Below are positions 1-7,520 of a stretch of 19,373 nucleotides of DNA, piece after piece; the stretch's first letter is position 1; each line of letters begins with the position of its first letter. The notes under the pieces were generated by a model that was not told the origin of the DNA, did not search any database, and saw only the letters and a list, made by a program, of their open reading frames with translations. The position numbers were made by a program, and so were the translations under genes. Origin of the DNA: Burkholderiaceae bacterium (lineage in GTDB: Bacteria; Pseudomonadota; Gammaproteobacteria; Burkholderiales; Burkholderiaceae_D); NCBI GenBank assembly GCA_019752915.1, contig JAIELO010000026.1:1-19373 (forward strand). Direction: 5' to 3'.

Positions 1-2
1 GT

Positions 3-1412
3 CTGCGTTGCGGCAAGTGCAAACCGGTGTGTTCGACCCACGTGCCGCGCGCCAATCTGCTGTACTCGCCACGCGATAAGATACTCGCAACGTCCTCGCT
101 GATCGAAGCCTTCCTGTACGAAGAGCAGACCCGCCGTGGTATCTCGATCAAGCACTGGGAAGAGTTCGAAGATGTGGCGGATCACTGCACCGTCTGCCAT
201 AAATGCGTCACCCCATGTCCGGTGAATATCGACTTCGGTGAGGTGTCCATGAATATGCGCAATCTGCTGCGCAAGATGGACAAGAAGAGCTTTAATCCCG
301 GCAAGTCGGCGGCGATGTTCTTCCTCAACGCTACTGATCCGGCCACCATCAACGCCACCCGTGCGGCCATGGTGGGCGTCGGCTACAAGATGCAGCGCCT
401 AGGGAATGACTTGCTGAAGAAATTCGCCAAGAAGCAGACCAAGGCACCGCCGCCGACCGTGGGCAAGCCGAAAGTGCGCGAGCAGGTGATTCACTTCATC
501 AACAAGAAAATGCCGGGTGGTCTGCCGAAGAAAACCGCGCGTGCTCTGCTCGATATTGAAGATGACAAGGTGATTCCTATCATCCGTAATCCGCAGAAAA
601 CCAATGCCGATACGGAAGCCGTGTTCTACTTCCCGGGCTGTGGCTCGGAGCGCCTGTTCTCGCAAGTGGGACTGGCCACGCAGGCGATGCTGTGGGAAGT
701 GGGCGTGCAGACCGTGCTGCCGCCGGGCTATCTGTGCTGCGGTTATCCGCAACGCGGCGCCGGCGAGTACGACAAGGCCGAAAAGATGATGACCGATAAC
801 CGCGTGCTGTTCCACCGCATGGCCAATACGCTCAACTATCTGGACATCAAGACGGTGCTGGTGTCTTGCGGTACTTGCTACGACCAGCTGGCAACCTACG
901 AGTTCGACAAGATCTTCCCCGGTTGCCGCATCATGGATATTCACGAATATCTGATGGAGAAACAGGTGCGTCTGGAAGGCGTGACGGGTACCCGCTATAT
1001 GTACCACGAGCCATGCCACACGCCGATGAAGCTGCAGGAAGCGACCAAGACCGTCAACACCTTGATCCAGACCCATGACAACGTCAAGATCGAGAAGAAT
1101 GACCGCTGCTGCGGCGATTCCGGCACGCTGATGATTGCCCGTCCCGACATTTCCACGCAAGTGCGTTTCCGCAAGGAGCAGGAAGTGATCAGCGGCGCCG
1201 ACAAGCTGCGCGCCGACGGTTTCGAGGGCGAAGTCAAAATCCTGACCAGCTGCCCGGCCTGTCTGGGCGGGGTCTCGCGCTACAGTGAAGATGCCGGTAC
1301 CACGGCCGACTACATCGTGGTCGAGATTGCCAAGCATCTGCTGGGTGAAAACTGGCTGCCCGAGTATGTGCAGCGCGCCAATGCGGGCGGTATCGAACGG
1401 GTGCTGGTGTAA
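3..1412 (+). CDS. Fe-S/FAD-linked oxidoreductase, C-terminal part (5' end outside window)
   Basis: This is the C-terminal ~469 codons of a larger protein; the frame is open from base 3. The first visible residues form a ferredoxin-type CxxCxxxC motif (Cys codons at 9, 18 and 30), and a second cluster, CTVCHKCVTPCP, is encoded near 187-222. Two CCG (cysteine-rich) domains follow: FPGCG...LCCGYP (about 633-750) with VSCGTC (about 864-880), then YHEPCH (about 1001-1018), DRCCGDSG (about 1101-1124) and TSCPAC (about 1243-1260). This layout matches the iron-sulfur half of GlcD/GlpC-type fusions, which pass electrons from flavin-dependent oxidation of a 2-hydroxyacid to the respiratory chain; in Burkholderiales such proteins often have an FAD-binding half upstream, which cannot be seen here. 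The substrate cannot be assigned. A GTG at 27 sits inside the first Cys motif, so it is not the start. The stop shares one base with the next gene. Confidence 0.85.
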   Translation: MRCGKCKPVCSTHVPRANLLYSPRDKILATSSLIEAFLYEEQTRRGISIKHWEEFEDVADHCTVCHKCVTPCPVNIDFGEVSMNMRNLLRKMDKKSFNPGKSAAMFFLNATDPATINATRAAMVGVGYKMQRLGNDLLKKFAKKQTKAPPPTVGKPKVREQVIHFINKKMPGGLPKKTARALLDIEDDKVIPIIRNPQKTNADTEAVFYFPGCGSERLFSQVGLATQAMLWEVGVQTVLPPGYLCCGYPQRGAGEYDKAEKMMTDNRVLFHRMANTLNYLDIKTVLVSCGTCYDQLATYEFDKIFPGCRIMDIHEYLMEKQVRLEGVTGTRYMYHEPCHTPMKLQEATKTVNTLIQTHDNVKIEKNDRCCGDSGTLMIARPDISTQVRFRKEQEVISGADKLRADGFEGEVKILTSCPACLGGVSRYSEDAGTTADYIVVEIAKHLLGENWLPEYVQRANAGGIERVLV

Positions 1413-1852
1413 TGGCCTGCATACCGTGTGATCTCTGCACGCTGCTGGCGGCGCCAGCGGACGGGGTGCTGATCTGGCGCGATCAGCAACTGTCGGTGAT
1501 CGCCGTCGACGAAGCCGAATATCCGGGCTACACCCGCGTGGTGTGGAATGAGCATGTACGCGAAATGACGGATCTGAGCGTCAGCGAGCGTCAGCAGGTG
1601 ATGGCCGCCGTGTGGGCGGTGGAAGCGGCCCAGCGCGCCATCATGTCGCCGGATAAAATCAATCTGGCCAGTTTCGGCAATATGACGCCCCATGTACACT
1701 GGCATGTGATTCCCCGTTATAGCGGTGACGCGCATTTCCCTCAGCCGACCTGGGCAGTGGCGCAACGCGCCGCCGATCCGGCCGTGCTGGCCGAACGCCG
1801 TGCGCTGGTTCCGGCGCTGCACGCCGCCATCAAGCAAGCTCTACAAGGATAA
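1412..1852 (+). CDS. HIT family protein (histidine-triad nucleotide hydrolase)
   Basis: A 146-residue protein with the histidine-triad signature PHVHWHVIPR, giving His94, His96 and His98 in the HxHxHxx arrangement. In this family the central histidine attacks a nucleotide alpha-phosphate, so a small cytoplasmic hydrolase or transferase acting on dinucleoside polyphosphates or nucleoside phosphoramidates is expected; the substrate is unknown. The length fits the family. The N-terminus carries three closely spaced cysteines (CIPCDLC, residues 3-9), a possible metal site. The ATG overlaps the TAA of the oxidoreductase by one base (TAATG), which implies translational coupling and a shared transcript. 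The next gene starts two bases after its stop. Confidence 0.9.
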   Translation: MACIPCDLCTLLAAPADGVLIWRDQQLSVIAVDEAEYPGYTRVVWNEHVREMTDLSVSERQQVMAAVWAVEAAQRAIMSPDKINLASFGNMTPHVHWHVIPRYSGDAHFPQPTWAVAQRAADPAVLAERRALVPALHAAIKQALQG

Positions 1853-1854
1853 GC

Positions 1855-2286
1855 ATGAGCCATCAAGCTACCGGACTGACGGTCCACAACCAGTCGCGCC
1901 GCCTCGACGTGGAATTTGACGACGGCGCAAGTTTCTCGATTTCCTTCGAGTTGCTGCGCGTGTATTCGCCTTCGGCCGAAGTGAAGGGCCACGGCCCGGG
2001 GCAGGAAACGCTGCAAGTGGGCAAACGCGAGGTCGGCATTGCCGGCATCGAGCCGGTTGGCAATTACGCGATCCAGCCCACTTTCAGCGACGGCCATAAC
2101 TCCGGTCTGTACACCTGGGACTATCTGTATCGGCTAGGTCAAGAACAGGATAGCCTGTGGGCCGACTATATGGCGCGCCTGCATGCGGCCGGTTTCGACG
2201 GCGATAGTGGCCGCGAGACGGGCACCGTCCTGCCGGGCAGCTCGGCAGCGCCGGCGGGACACCACGGCTGCGGCCACAAGCACTGA
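1855..2286 (+). CDS. DUF971 domain-containing protein
   Basis: A 143-residue protein whose first ~105 residues look like the DUF971 fold, also found as the N-terminal domain of gamma-butyrobetaine hydroxylases: FDDGASFSISFELLRVYSPS near the start, then GNYAIQPTFSDGHNSGLYTW. In bacteria, stand-alone members are often linked with Fe-S or metal handling, but the function is not established, so I infer none. The C-terminal ~30 residues are low complexity and end HHGCGHKH, a His/Cys-rich tail that could bind metal. A good Shine-Dalgarno (AAGGA, 1845-1849) lies 5 bases before the ATG. It is the last gene of the unit that starts before the window. Confidence 0.82.
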   Translation: MSHQATGLTVHNQSRRLDVEFDDGASFSISFELLRVYSPSAEVKGHGPGQETLQVGKREVGIAGIEPVGNYAIQPTFSDGHNSGLYTWDYLYRLGQEQDSLWADYMARLHAAGFDGDSGRETGTVLPGSSAAPAGHHGCGHKH

Positions 2287-2365
2287 CCAGGCCGGGTTGT
2301 GCCGCTGGCATCTTGCGGCATGTTGTGGCACATACCCGAAGCTGCGGGAACCCAGCGGCGCTGCG

Positions 2366-2391
2366 GTGCCCGACGCCGTGCTGTCGGGCAC
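2366..2391. repeat. 9-bp perfect inverted repeat overlapping the ubiE promoter
   Basis: GTGCCCGAC (2366-2374) is mirrored by GTCGGGCAC (2383-2391) across an 8-base loop. The right arm covers the only plausible -35 region of the ubiE promoter. No T-run follows, so it is a poor intrinsic terminator; it could be an operator, or a hairpin that ends the upstream transcript less efficiently. Confidence 0.5.
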
Positions 2392-2409
2392 AAAGCTGTC
2401 TTGTATAAT
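2381..2409 (+). promoter_or_regulatory. Candidate sigma-70 promoter for ubiE
   Basis: A perfect TATAAT is at 2404-2409. Seventeen bases upstream is CTGTCG (2381-2386), a weak -35 with three of six consensus matches. Transcription would start near 2416, leaving a leader of about 20 bases before the ubiE ATG. It separates ubiE from the DUF971 unit. Confidence 0.55.
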
Positions 2410-2436
2410 GCCGGCAAACTAACAGGCCTGCCTACC

Positions 2437-3171
2437 ATGACCAATACCACTCACTTCGGTTACAAAACTGTCGCGGAAGACGAAAAAGTCCGCGAAGTTG
2501 CCAAGGTTTTCCATTCTGTCGCTGCCAAGTACGACATCATGAACGACGTCATGTCGGCTGGCCTGCACCGTCTGTGGAAGACTTTCACCATCGCTCACGC
2601 GGGCGTGCGTCCCGGCTTCAAATGTCTCGATATCGCCGGTGGTACGGGCGATCTGGCCAAAGTCTTCGCCAAGCAGGCGGGGCCGACCGGTGAAGTCTGG
2701 TTGACCGATATTAATGAGTCGATGTTGCGGGTAGGCCGCGATCGCCTCTTGAATCGTGGCCTGAACACCCCCACATTACTGTGTGACGCGGAAAAGCTGC
2801 CGTTCCCGGATAATTATTTCGACCGCGTCAGCGTGGCGTTCGGCTTGCGTAACATGACCCACAAGGATGTGGCGCTGGCGGAAATGCGCCGCGTGCTGAA
2901 ACCGGGTGGCAAGCTGCTGGTGCTGGAATTTTCCAAAGTGGCGGCACCGTTGCAAAAACCTTATGATATTTACTCGTTCAAGGTTCTGCCCTGGATGGGC
3001 GCGAAGATTGCCGGTGATGCCGATAGCTACCGTTATCTGGCAGAATCGATCCGCATGCATCCGGATCAGGATACGCTGAAGAGCATGATGGAACAGGTCG
3101 GGCTGGAGCGGGTCCAGTATTTCAACCTGACGGCAGGTGTGGCCGCTTTGCACACTGGTATCAAACTGTAA
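2437..3171 (+). CDS. ubiE: Ubiquinone/menaquinone biosynthesis C-methyltransferase UbiE
   Basis: A 244-residue class I SAM-dependent methyltransferase. UbiE performs the ring C-methylation in ubiquinone synthesis (and demethylmenaquinone methylation where menaquinone is made) at the cytoplasmic membrane. Family marks are the N-terminal FGYKTV and [20 protein letters not shown] (residues 22-40), motif [10 protein letters not shown] (64-72), the acidic DINESM (91-96), the post-II segment [19 protein letters not shown] (121-139), and RVLKPGG (152-158). I chose the ATG at 2437 because [12 protein letters not shown] is the usual UbiE beginning. The frame is open further upstream, but that extension runs through the promoter and an inverted repeat. 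The Tim44-like gene follows 17 bases after the stop. Confidence 0.95.
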   Translation: MTNTTHFGYKTVAEDEKVREVAKVFHSVAAKYDIMNDVMSAGLHRLWKTFTIAHAGVRPGFKCLDIAGGTGDLAKVFAKQAGPTGEVWLTDINESMLRVGRDRLLNRGLNTPTLLCDAEKLPFPDNYFDRVSVAFGLRNMTHKDVALAEMRRVLKPGGKLLVLEFSKVAAPLQKPYDIYSFKVLPWMGAKIAGDADSYRYLAESIRMHPDQDTLKSMMEQVGLERVQYFNLTAGVAALHTGIKL

Positions 3172-3188
3172 TTTCATTGAGGATGTCC

Positions 3189-4121
3189 ATGAAACTGAAG
3201 CAACTCCTGATTGGCGCAGTACTGGCCGTCTCTGCCATGTCGATGCTGGCTGAAGCCACCGCACGTCCAATGGGCGGCGGTCGTTCGATCGGTCGTCAGT
3301 CGCAGAGCGTCAACCGCATGCCTCCAGCCGCTGCACCTCAGCAGGCTCCACGTCAGGCGGCCCCGGCGGCACCTGCACCGGCACCGGCCGTCCCACCGAA
3401 ACCGGCTAGCCCGTGGAAAGGCATCCTCGGCGGTGCGCTGCTGGGTCTGGGTATTGGCGCACTGTTCTCGCACTTCGGTCTGGGTGGCGCCATGGGCGGC
3501 ATGCTGGGCTCGATCATCATGCTGGCCCTGCTGGCGGGTGTGGTGGTGCTGCTGTTCCGCATGTTCCGTCGCAAGTCGGCACCGGCGCTGGCGCCTGCCG
3601 GCGCTCCGGCCGGCTTTAACGGCAATTACAACCAGAATCAGGGCTATGCCCAGCCAGCTGCCACGGGTACGCCGGAAATCGGTTCGCGTCTGGCCGGCGA
3701 AGCCCCTGCGGCTCCGGTAGCGCCGGTAGCACACACCCCGTGGGGCGTGCCGGCTGACTTCGATGCCGCGACCTTCCTGCGCGTCGCCAAAGGTAATTTC
3801 ATCCGCCTGCAAGCGGCCTGGGACAAAGGCGATGTGGCCGACATCCGTGAATTCACCACGCCGGAAGTGTTTGCCGAGCTGAAGCTGCAAATTACCGAAC
3901 GTGGCGCCCAGAAGGATTACACCGACGTGGTCACCATTGAAGCGGAATTGCTGGGCATTGAAACCAGCAACGACGAGTACCTGTCGAGCGTCAAATTCAG
4001 CGGCTCCATCAAACCGGCGCCGGACGCGCTGGCCGAGCCGTTCCACGAAGTGTGGAATCTGGTCAAACCGGTGTCCGGCAACGGTGGCTGGCTGCTGGCT
4101 GGTATTCAGCAGCTCGCTTAA
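3189..4121 (+). CDS. Tim44-like domain protein, exported or membrane-anchored
   Basis: A 310-residue protein. Residues 1-25 look like a signal peptide (MKLKQLLIGAVLAVSAMSML then AEATA), followed by RPMGGGRSIGRQ, an opening common in bacterial Tim44-like proteins. A Pro/Ala/Gln-rich linker covers about 45-75, hydrophobic Gly-rich segments about 78-97 and 103-124, then a basic RMFRRKS stop and a second low-complexity linker. The C-terminal ~120 residues (from WGVPADFDAATFLRVAKGNF to the end) form the Tim44/MRP-L45-type domain. In mitochondria this domain contacts membrane lipid and the import motor; its bacterial role is not defined. GAGG at 3179-3182 is placed correctly for the ATG at 3189; the ATG at 3183 directly abuts it and a TTG at 3177 precedes it. 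The gene sits between ubiE and ubiJ and ends in a strong terminator. Confidence 0.85.
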   Translation: MKLKQLLIGAVLAVSAMSMLAEATARPMGGGRSIGRQSQSVNRMPPAAAPQQAPRQAAPAAPAPAPAVPPKPASPWKGILGGALLGLGIGALFSHFGLGGAMGGMLGSIIMLALLAGVVVLLFRMFRRKSAPALAPAGAPAGFNGNYNQNQGYAQPAATGTPEIGSRLAGEAPAAPVAPVAHTPWGVPADFDAATFLRVAKGNFIRLQAAWDKGDVADIREFTTPEVFAELKLQITERGAQKDYTDVVTIEAELLGIETSNDEYLSSVKFSGSIKPAPDALAEPFHEVWNLVKPVSGNGGWLLAGIQQLA

Positions 4122-4152
4122 TCGCCGCGCCCTGCGGCAAACTGGTAAGATC

Positions 4153-4184
4153 AAGACCGCCCGACTTTCGGGCGGTTTTCTTTT
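4153..4184 (+). terminator. Rho-independent terminator after the Tim44-like gene
   Basis: ACCGCCCGA (4156-4164), a three-base loop and TCGGGCGGT (4168-4176) form a perfect 9-bp GC-rich stem. AAG before and TTT after lengthen it with A-T and G-T pairs, and the T-rich TTTTCTTTT follows. It ends the ubiE/Tim44-like transcript and implies ubiJ-ubiB depend on read-through or their own promoter. Confidence 0.9.
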
Positions 4185-4209
4185 GTGGTGATGTTTTGAT
4201 GGTATCCGA

Positions 4210-4869
4210 ATGATTGCACCGAATCTGGGCCTATTTACTGCGGCAGCGCCGGCCTGCGCTGCCATCAACCATTTGCTGGCGCAGGAGCCGGCGGCACGTG
4301 CCGCCTTGCAGCGCCACAGCGGCAAGGTTGCGGCCATCGATAGTGGCGCCGTGGTGCTGCGCCTGCAAGTGACGGCGGACGGCTATCTGCAGCCTGCCGA
4401 GGCAGAGAGCGAGGCGCGTGTCACCATCAGTCTGAAGCTGGCCGATGTGCCGCTGATGCTGCAGAACCGCGCCCGGGCGTTTTCCTATGTGCAGATTGCC
4501 GGTGATGCCGAACTGGCCAATGCCATCTCCACGCTGAGCAACACGCTGCGCTGGGACGCTGAACAGGATCTGGAAAAAGTGCTGGGGCCGGTGGCCGCGG
4601 TACGCATGGTGGCGGGCGCCAGATCGGCCTTCGAGATGCTGCGCACCGGCCAGCGCAAGCTGGCTGAGAATGTTGCCGAATTCCTGCTCGAAGAACGGCC
4701 AGTGCTGGTGCGTCCGGAAGTGGTGGACGGGTTTTCTGCCGACGTGGTGCGCTTGCGCGACGATGTGGAACGGGCGGCCAAACGGCTGGCGAAGTTGGAA
4801 GCTAAGTTGGAAGCTAAGCTGGAACAGAAGTTAGAACAGAAGTTAGAACAAAACACGGGCTCGCACTAA
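4210..4869 (+). CDS. ubiJ: Ubiquinone biosynthesis accessory factor UbiJ (SCP2 domain)
   Basis: A 219-residue protein with an SCP2-type lipid-binding N-terminal domain (about residues 14-120, opening [11 protein letters not shown], with [19 protein letters not shown]). UbiJ is a non-catalytic partner of the soluble Ubi metabolon and is thought to bind the hydrophobic quinone intermediates. The middle has the family segment [15 protein letters not shown] and [12 protein letters not shown]. Residues about 178-214 are a charged coiled coil ending in five near-identical KLEA/KLEQ tetrads (195-214) encoded by a 12-bp tandem repeat, an unusual tail. A four-codon ATG...TGA at 4199-4213 overlaps this start and could couple initiation; no strong Shine-Dalgarno is visible. 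The last base of its stop is the first base of ubiB. Placement just before ubiB supports the identity. Confidence 0.9.
   Translation: MIAPNLGLFTAAAPACAAINHLLAQEPAARAALQRHSGKVAAIDSGAVVLRLQVTADGYLQPAEAESEARVTISLKLADVPLMLQNRARAFSYVQIAGDAELANAISTLSNTLRWDAEQDLEKVLGPVAAVRMVAGARSAFEMLRTGQRKLAENVAEFLLEERPVLVRPEVVDGFSADVVRLRDDVERAAKRLAKLEAKLEAKLEQKLEQKLEQNTGSH
4792..4851 (+). repeat. Five 12-bp tandem repeats in the 3' end of ubiJ
   Basis: Units start at 4792, 4804, 4816, 4828 and 4840: AAGTTGGAAGCT twice, then AAGCTGGAACAG, AAGTTAGAACAG and AAGTTAGAACAA. Each encodes Lys-Leu-Glu-Ala/Gln in frame, so copy number can change without a frameshift. The unusual TTA codons in the last units differ from the GC-rich usage nearby. 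Confidence 0.9.
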
Positions 4870-6437
4870 TGCTGAAATTTTTACGATTACTGAAGATCCT
4901 GCGCGTTGCGATCCAGTATGGGCTGGATGAAATTGCTTTTGCCGAGCTGAAGAAGCCGCGCATCACCAAACTGATCGAAACGCTGTTCTTCTGGCGCGAT
5001 CTGTCCGCGCCGCGCGGGGTGCGCCTGCGCATGGCGCTGGAAGATCTGGGCCCGATCTTCGTCAAATTCGGTCAGGTGCTGTCGACCCGGCGCGACCTGA
5101 TTCCCGGCGATCTGGTGGAAGAACTGTCGCGCCTGCAGGACCGCGTGCCGCCATTCCCGACCGAACTGGCGATTGCGCAGATCCGCAAATCGCTGGGCGC
5201 CCATCCGGATGAACTGTTCGCCAGCTTCGAGCGCACCCCGGTGGCATCGGCCTCGATCGCGCAGGTGCACTTCGCCACGCTCAAGGATGGCAAGCAGGTA
5301 GCCGTCAAAGTGCTGCGTCCGGGCATGAAAAAATCCATCGATGACGATGTGGCGCTGATGCACATCGCCGCCGAGTGGGTAGGGCGCTTCTGGGCTGACA
5401 GCAAACGTCTGAAGCCGAAAGAGGTAGTGGCCGAGTTCGATAAATATCTGCACGACGAACTCGACCTGATGCGCGAAGCCGCCAATGCCAGCCAGCTGCG
5501 CCGCAACTTCGCCAATTCAGACCTGCTGCTGGTGCCGGAAATGTACTGGGATTACTGCTCGAACAGCGTGATCGTGATGGAGCGCATGCATGGCATTCCC
5601 GTTTCGCAGATCGACCGGCTGGCCGAAGCAGGCGTGGATTTGAAAAAGCTGTCCAGCGATGGCGTGGAGATTTTCTTCACGCAGGTGTTCCGCGACGGCT
5701 TCTTCCATGCCGATATGCATCCGGGGAATATTCTGGTATCGGTCGATCCGGCCAGTTTCGGTCGCTACATCGCGCTCGATTTCGGTATCGTCGGCACGCT
5801 CAATGACTTCGACAAGGATTACCTGTCGCAGAACTTTCTGGCCTTCTTCCGGCGCGATTACAAACGTGTGGCGGAAGCCCACATCGAATCGGGCTGGGCG
5901 CCGAAAGACACCCGCGTCGACGAACTGGAATCGGCGGTGCGCGCCTGCTGCGAGCCGATTTTCGACCGTCCGCTGAAAGATATTTCCTTCGGCCAGATTC
6001 TGCTGCGCCTGTTCCAGACCTCGCGCCGCTTCAATGTCGAAGTGCAGCCGCAACTGGTGCTGCTGCAAAAGACCCTGCTCAATATCGAAGGGCTGGGGCG
6101 CCAGCTTGATCCGGATCTGGATCTGTGGAAAACCGCCAAGCCCTATCTGGAAAACTGGATGGCCGAGCAGGTGGGGCTGAAAGGCATGTGGCAGCGCATG
6201 AAGGCGGAAGCGCCCCATTACGCGCACGTGCTGCCGCAACTGCCGCGTCTGCTGCACAAGGCACTGGCACAGCAGGCCGAGCCGGTTGCCGACAATACCG
6301 AACTGATCAAGGTGCTGATTCAGGAACAGCAACGCACCAATCGTCTGCTGGCGCTGGTGGTGTATTTCGCGCTGGCGTTTGGCGGCGGGGTGGCAGTGCT
6401 GCAACTGTATCTGCGCTGGCAGCATCTGGCTGGCTAG
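4869..6437 (+). CDS. ubiB: Ubiquinone biosynthesis protein UbiB (atypical kinase/ATPase)
   Basis: A 522-residue ABC1/ADCK/UbiB-family protein needed for aerobic ubiquinone synthesis, acting at the inner membrane; ATPase activity rather than protein phosphorylation is the favoured model for the family. Visible marks are KFGQ (66-69, the KxGQ motif), ASASIAQVH (126-134, the A-rich loop replacing a P-loop), VAVK with Lys147, DELDL (196-200), the catalytic HADMHPGN (280-287) and LDFG (303-306). The C-terminal ~25 residues hold a hydrophobic membrane anchor ([20 protein letters not shown]). The length is close to that of E. coli UbiB. The ATG shares one base with the ubiJ stop (TAATG) and no strong ribosome site precedes it, so translation is probably coupled to ubiJ. 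Confidence 0.96.
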   Translation: MLKFLRLLKILRVAIQYGLDEIAFAELKKPRITKLIETLFFWRDLSAPRGVRLRMALEDLGPIFVKFGQVLSTRRDLIPGDLVEELSRLQDRVPPFPTELAIAQIRKSLGAHPDELFASFERTPVASASIAQVHFATLKDGKQVAVKVLRPGMKKSIDDDVALMHIAAEWVGRFWADSKRLKPKEVVAEFDKYLHDELDLMREAANASQLRRNFANSDLLLVPEMYWDYCSNSVIVMERMHGIPVSQIDRLAEAGVDLKKLSSDGVEIFFTQVFRDGFFHADMHPGNILVSVDPASFGRYIALDFGIVGTLNDFDKDYLSQNFLAFFRRDYKRVAEAHIESGWAPKDTRVDELESAVRACCEPIFDRPLKDISFGQILLRLFQTSRRFNVEVQPQLVLLQKTLLNIEGLGRQLDPDLDLWKTAKPYLENWMAEQVGLKGMWQRMKAEAPHYAHVLPQLPRLLHKALAQQAEPVADNTELIKVLIQEQQRTNRLLALVVYFALAFGGGVAVLQLYLRWQHLAG

Positions 6438-6455
6438 CGCGGGAAGGGCAGGACC

Positions 6456-7061
6456 ATGGTCGATTTTACCGAGCGCGATCCCGCTTCCCCGGCGTTCTGG
6501 GACGAGCGTTTTGCGCGCCAGTTCACGCCATGGGATCGCGGTGCCGTACCGCAGGCATTGCAGCAACTGGTGGCGGGCAGTGCGCCACGGGTCAGCCTGA
6601 TTCCCGGTTGCGGCGCCGCCTACGAACTGGTGTGTCTGGCCGAAGCGGGCTGGGACGTCACCGCCATCGATTTTTCACCTAGCGCGGTGGCGACTGGCAA
6701 AGCCGTGGCGGGCGTGCATGCGGCGCGCGTGGTGCAGGCCGATTTCTTTGCGTGGCAGCCCGCGCCAGCGTCAGCGCCCCTGGAACTGATTTACGAACGG
6801 GCGTTTCTGTGTGCCTTGCCACCCGCCATGCGGGCGCAGGTGGCGGCGCGCTGGGCGACCTTGCTGCCTCCCGGCGGCTGGCTGGCCGGGTATTTCTTCT
6901 TTGACGACCAGCCCAAAGGCCCGCCATTCGGGATCAGCCGCAGTGCACTGGACGCTTTGTTGCAGGCCGATTTCGAGTGCATCGTCGATGCGCCGGTCAG
7001 CGATTCGATTGCCGTTTTTGCCGGTAAAGAGCGCTGGATGATCTGGCAGCGGCGCGCCTGA
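6456..7061 (+). CDS. TPMT-family SAM-dependent methyltransferase
   Basis: A 201-residue class I methyltransferase resembling the thiopurine S-methyltransferase family. It has the N-terminal signature FWDERFARQFTPWDRG (14-29), motif I LIPGCGAAYE (48-57) and an acidic residue at motif II, AIDFSP (Asp72). The YERAFLCALPP segment (113-123) and the C-terminal FDDQPKGPPFGIS also fit this group. The natural substrate is unknown; bacterial relatives act on thiols, halides or metalloids such as selenium and tellurium, so no substrate is assigned. A purine-rich GGAAGGGCAGGA (6442-6453) gives the ribosome site. It starts 18 bases after ubiB and probably shares that transcript, but I see nothing that links it to quinone methylation. 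Confidence 0.82.
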   Translation: MVDFTERDPASPAFWDERFARQFTPWDRGAVPQALQQLVAGSAPRVSLIPGCGAAYELVCLAEAGWDVTAIDFSPSAVATGKAVAGVHAARVVQADFFAWQPAPASAPLELIYERAFLCALPPAMRAQVAARWATLLPPGGWLAGYFFFDDQPKGPPFGISRSALDALLQADFECIVDAPVSDSIAVFAGKERWMIWQRRA

Positions 7062-7118
7062 ACCGCGGCGGCTGGCAGGCGGACAGCAGGAAACCGGCAA
7101 GTAGCGGCTAAAAAGCTT

Positions 7119-7124
7119 TATAAT
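7119..7124 (+). promoter_or_regulatory. Candidate -10 element for the FmdB/DUF502/aspS group
   Basis: A perfect TATAAT lies 32 bases before the FmdB-family start, in a short AT-richer stretch. No good -35 is visible 16-19 bases upstream. It suggests a new transcription unit after the methyltransferase gene. Confidence 0.4.
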
Positions 7125-7156
7125 TCAGGGTTTTGATGATTTTTGCGGAGTAATAG

Positions 7157-7453
7157 ATGCCGATCTACGCTTACCGCTGCGAAGCCTGCGGTTTTGCCAA
7201 GGATGTTTTGCAGAAGATTTCCGATCCCCAGCTGACGGTTTGCCTGTCCTGCGGAAAAGAAACGTTTAAGAAACAATTGACTGCCGCTGGCTTCCAGCTC
7301 AAGGGCACTGGCTGGTACCAGACCGATTTCCGTGGTGGTACGCCACCGGCAACGGGGATTTCCACCGGACCAACGGAAGGCGTCAAGCCGGCTGCTCCCG
7401 CTGCTGCGCCTGCTGCACCTGCTGCAACGTCGGGCGGCGGCGATAGCGCTTGA
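7157..7453 (+). CDS. FmdB family zinc-ribbon protein
   Basis: A 98-residue protein. The first ~60 residues are the FmdB/CxxC_CxxC_SSSS zinc ribbon: MPIYAYRCEACG with Cys8 and Cys11, then Cys29 and Cys32 (VCLSCGK), followed by the typical GFQLKGTGWYQTDF. The four cysteines should bind one zinc. The family name comes from a suspected regulator of formamidase genes, but most members, including this one, have no proven role. The C-terminal ~25 residues are a disordered Ala/Pro run ending in GGGDSA. A clear GGAG (7147-7150) sits 6 bases before the ATG. It is followed 67 bases later by the DUF502 gene and then aspS, an order I recall from many betaproteobacteria. Confidence 0.9.
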   Translation: MPIYAYRCEACGFAKDVLQKISDPQLTVCLSCGKETFKKQLTAAGFQLKGTGWYQTDFRGGTPPATGISTGPTEGVKPAAPAAAPAAPAATSGGGDSA

Positions 7454-7520
7454 GTCAGTCTGCCTGCGCGCGACCCTGCGGTCTGGCTACAGCAATGTAT
7501 AACTCCCACGAGTAGGAACT

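Noticed and set aside
27..29. GTG as a start for the first gene
   Set aside because: The codon lies inside a CxxCxxxC iron-sulfur motif, and the frame continues upstream to the window edge.
2300..2320. TGCCGC/GCGGCA inverted repeat after the DUF971 gene as a terminator
   Set aside because: The six-bp stem has a nine-base loop and lacks a T-run; termination there cannot be supported.
2299..2436. Upstream extension of ubiE to an earlier ATG
   Set aside because: It would place coding sequence over the TATAAT and an inverted repeat, and adds residues with no likeness to UbiE.
3174..4337. A 387-residue minus-strand open frame opposite the Tim44-like gene
   Set aside because: It crosses a strong terminator and the ubiJ start, has no family motifs, and is composed of low-complexity Arg/His/Gln runs.
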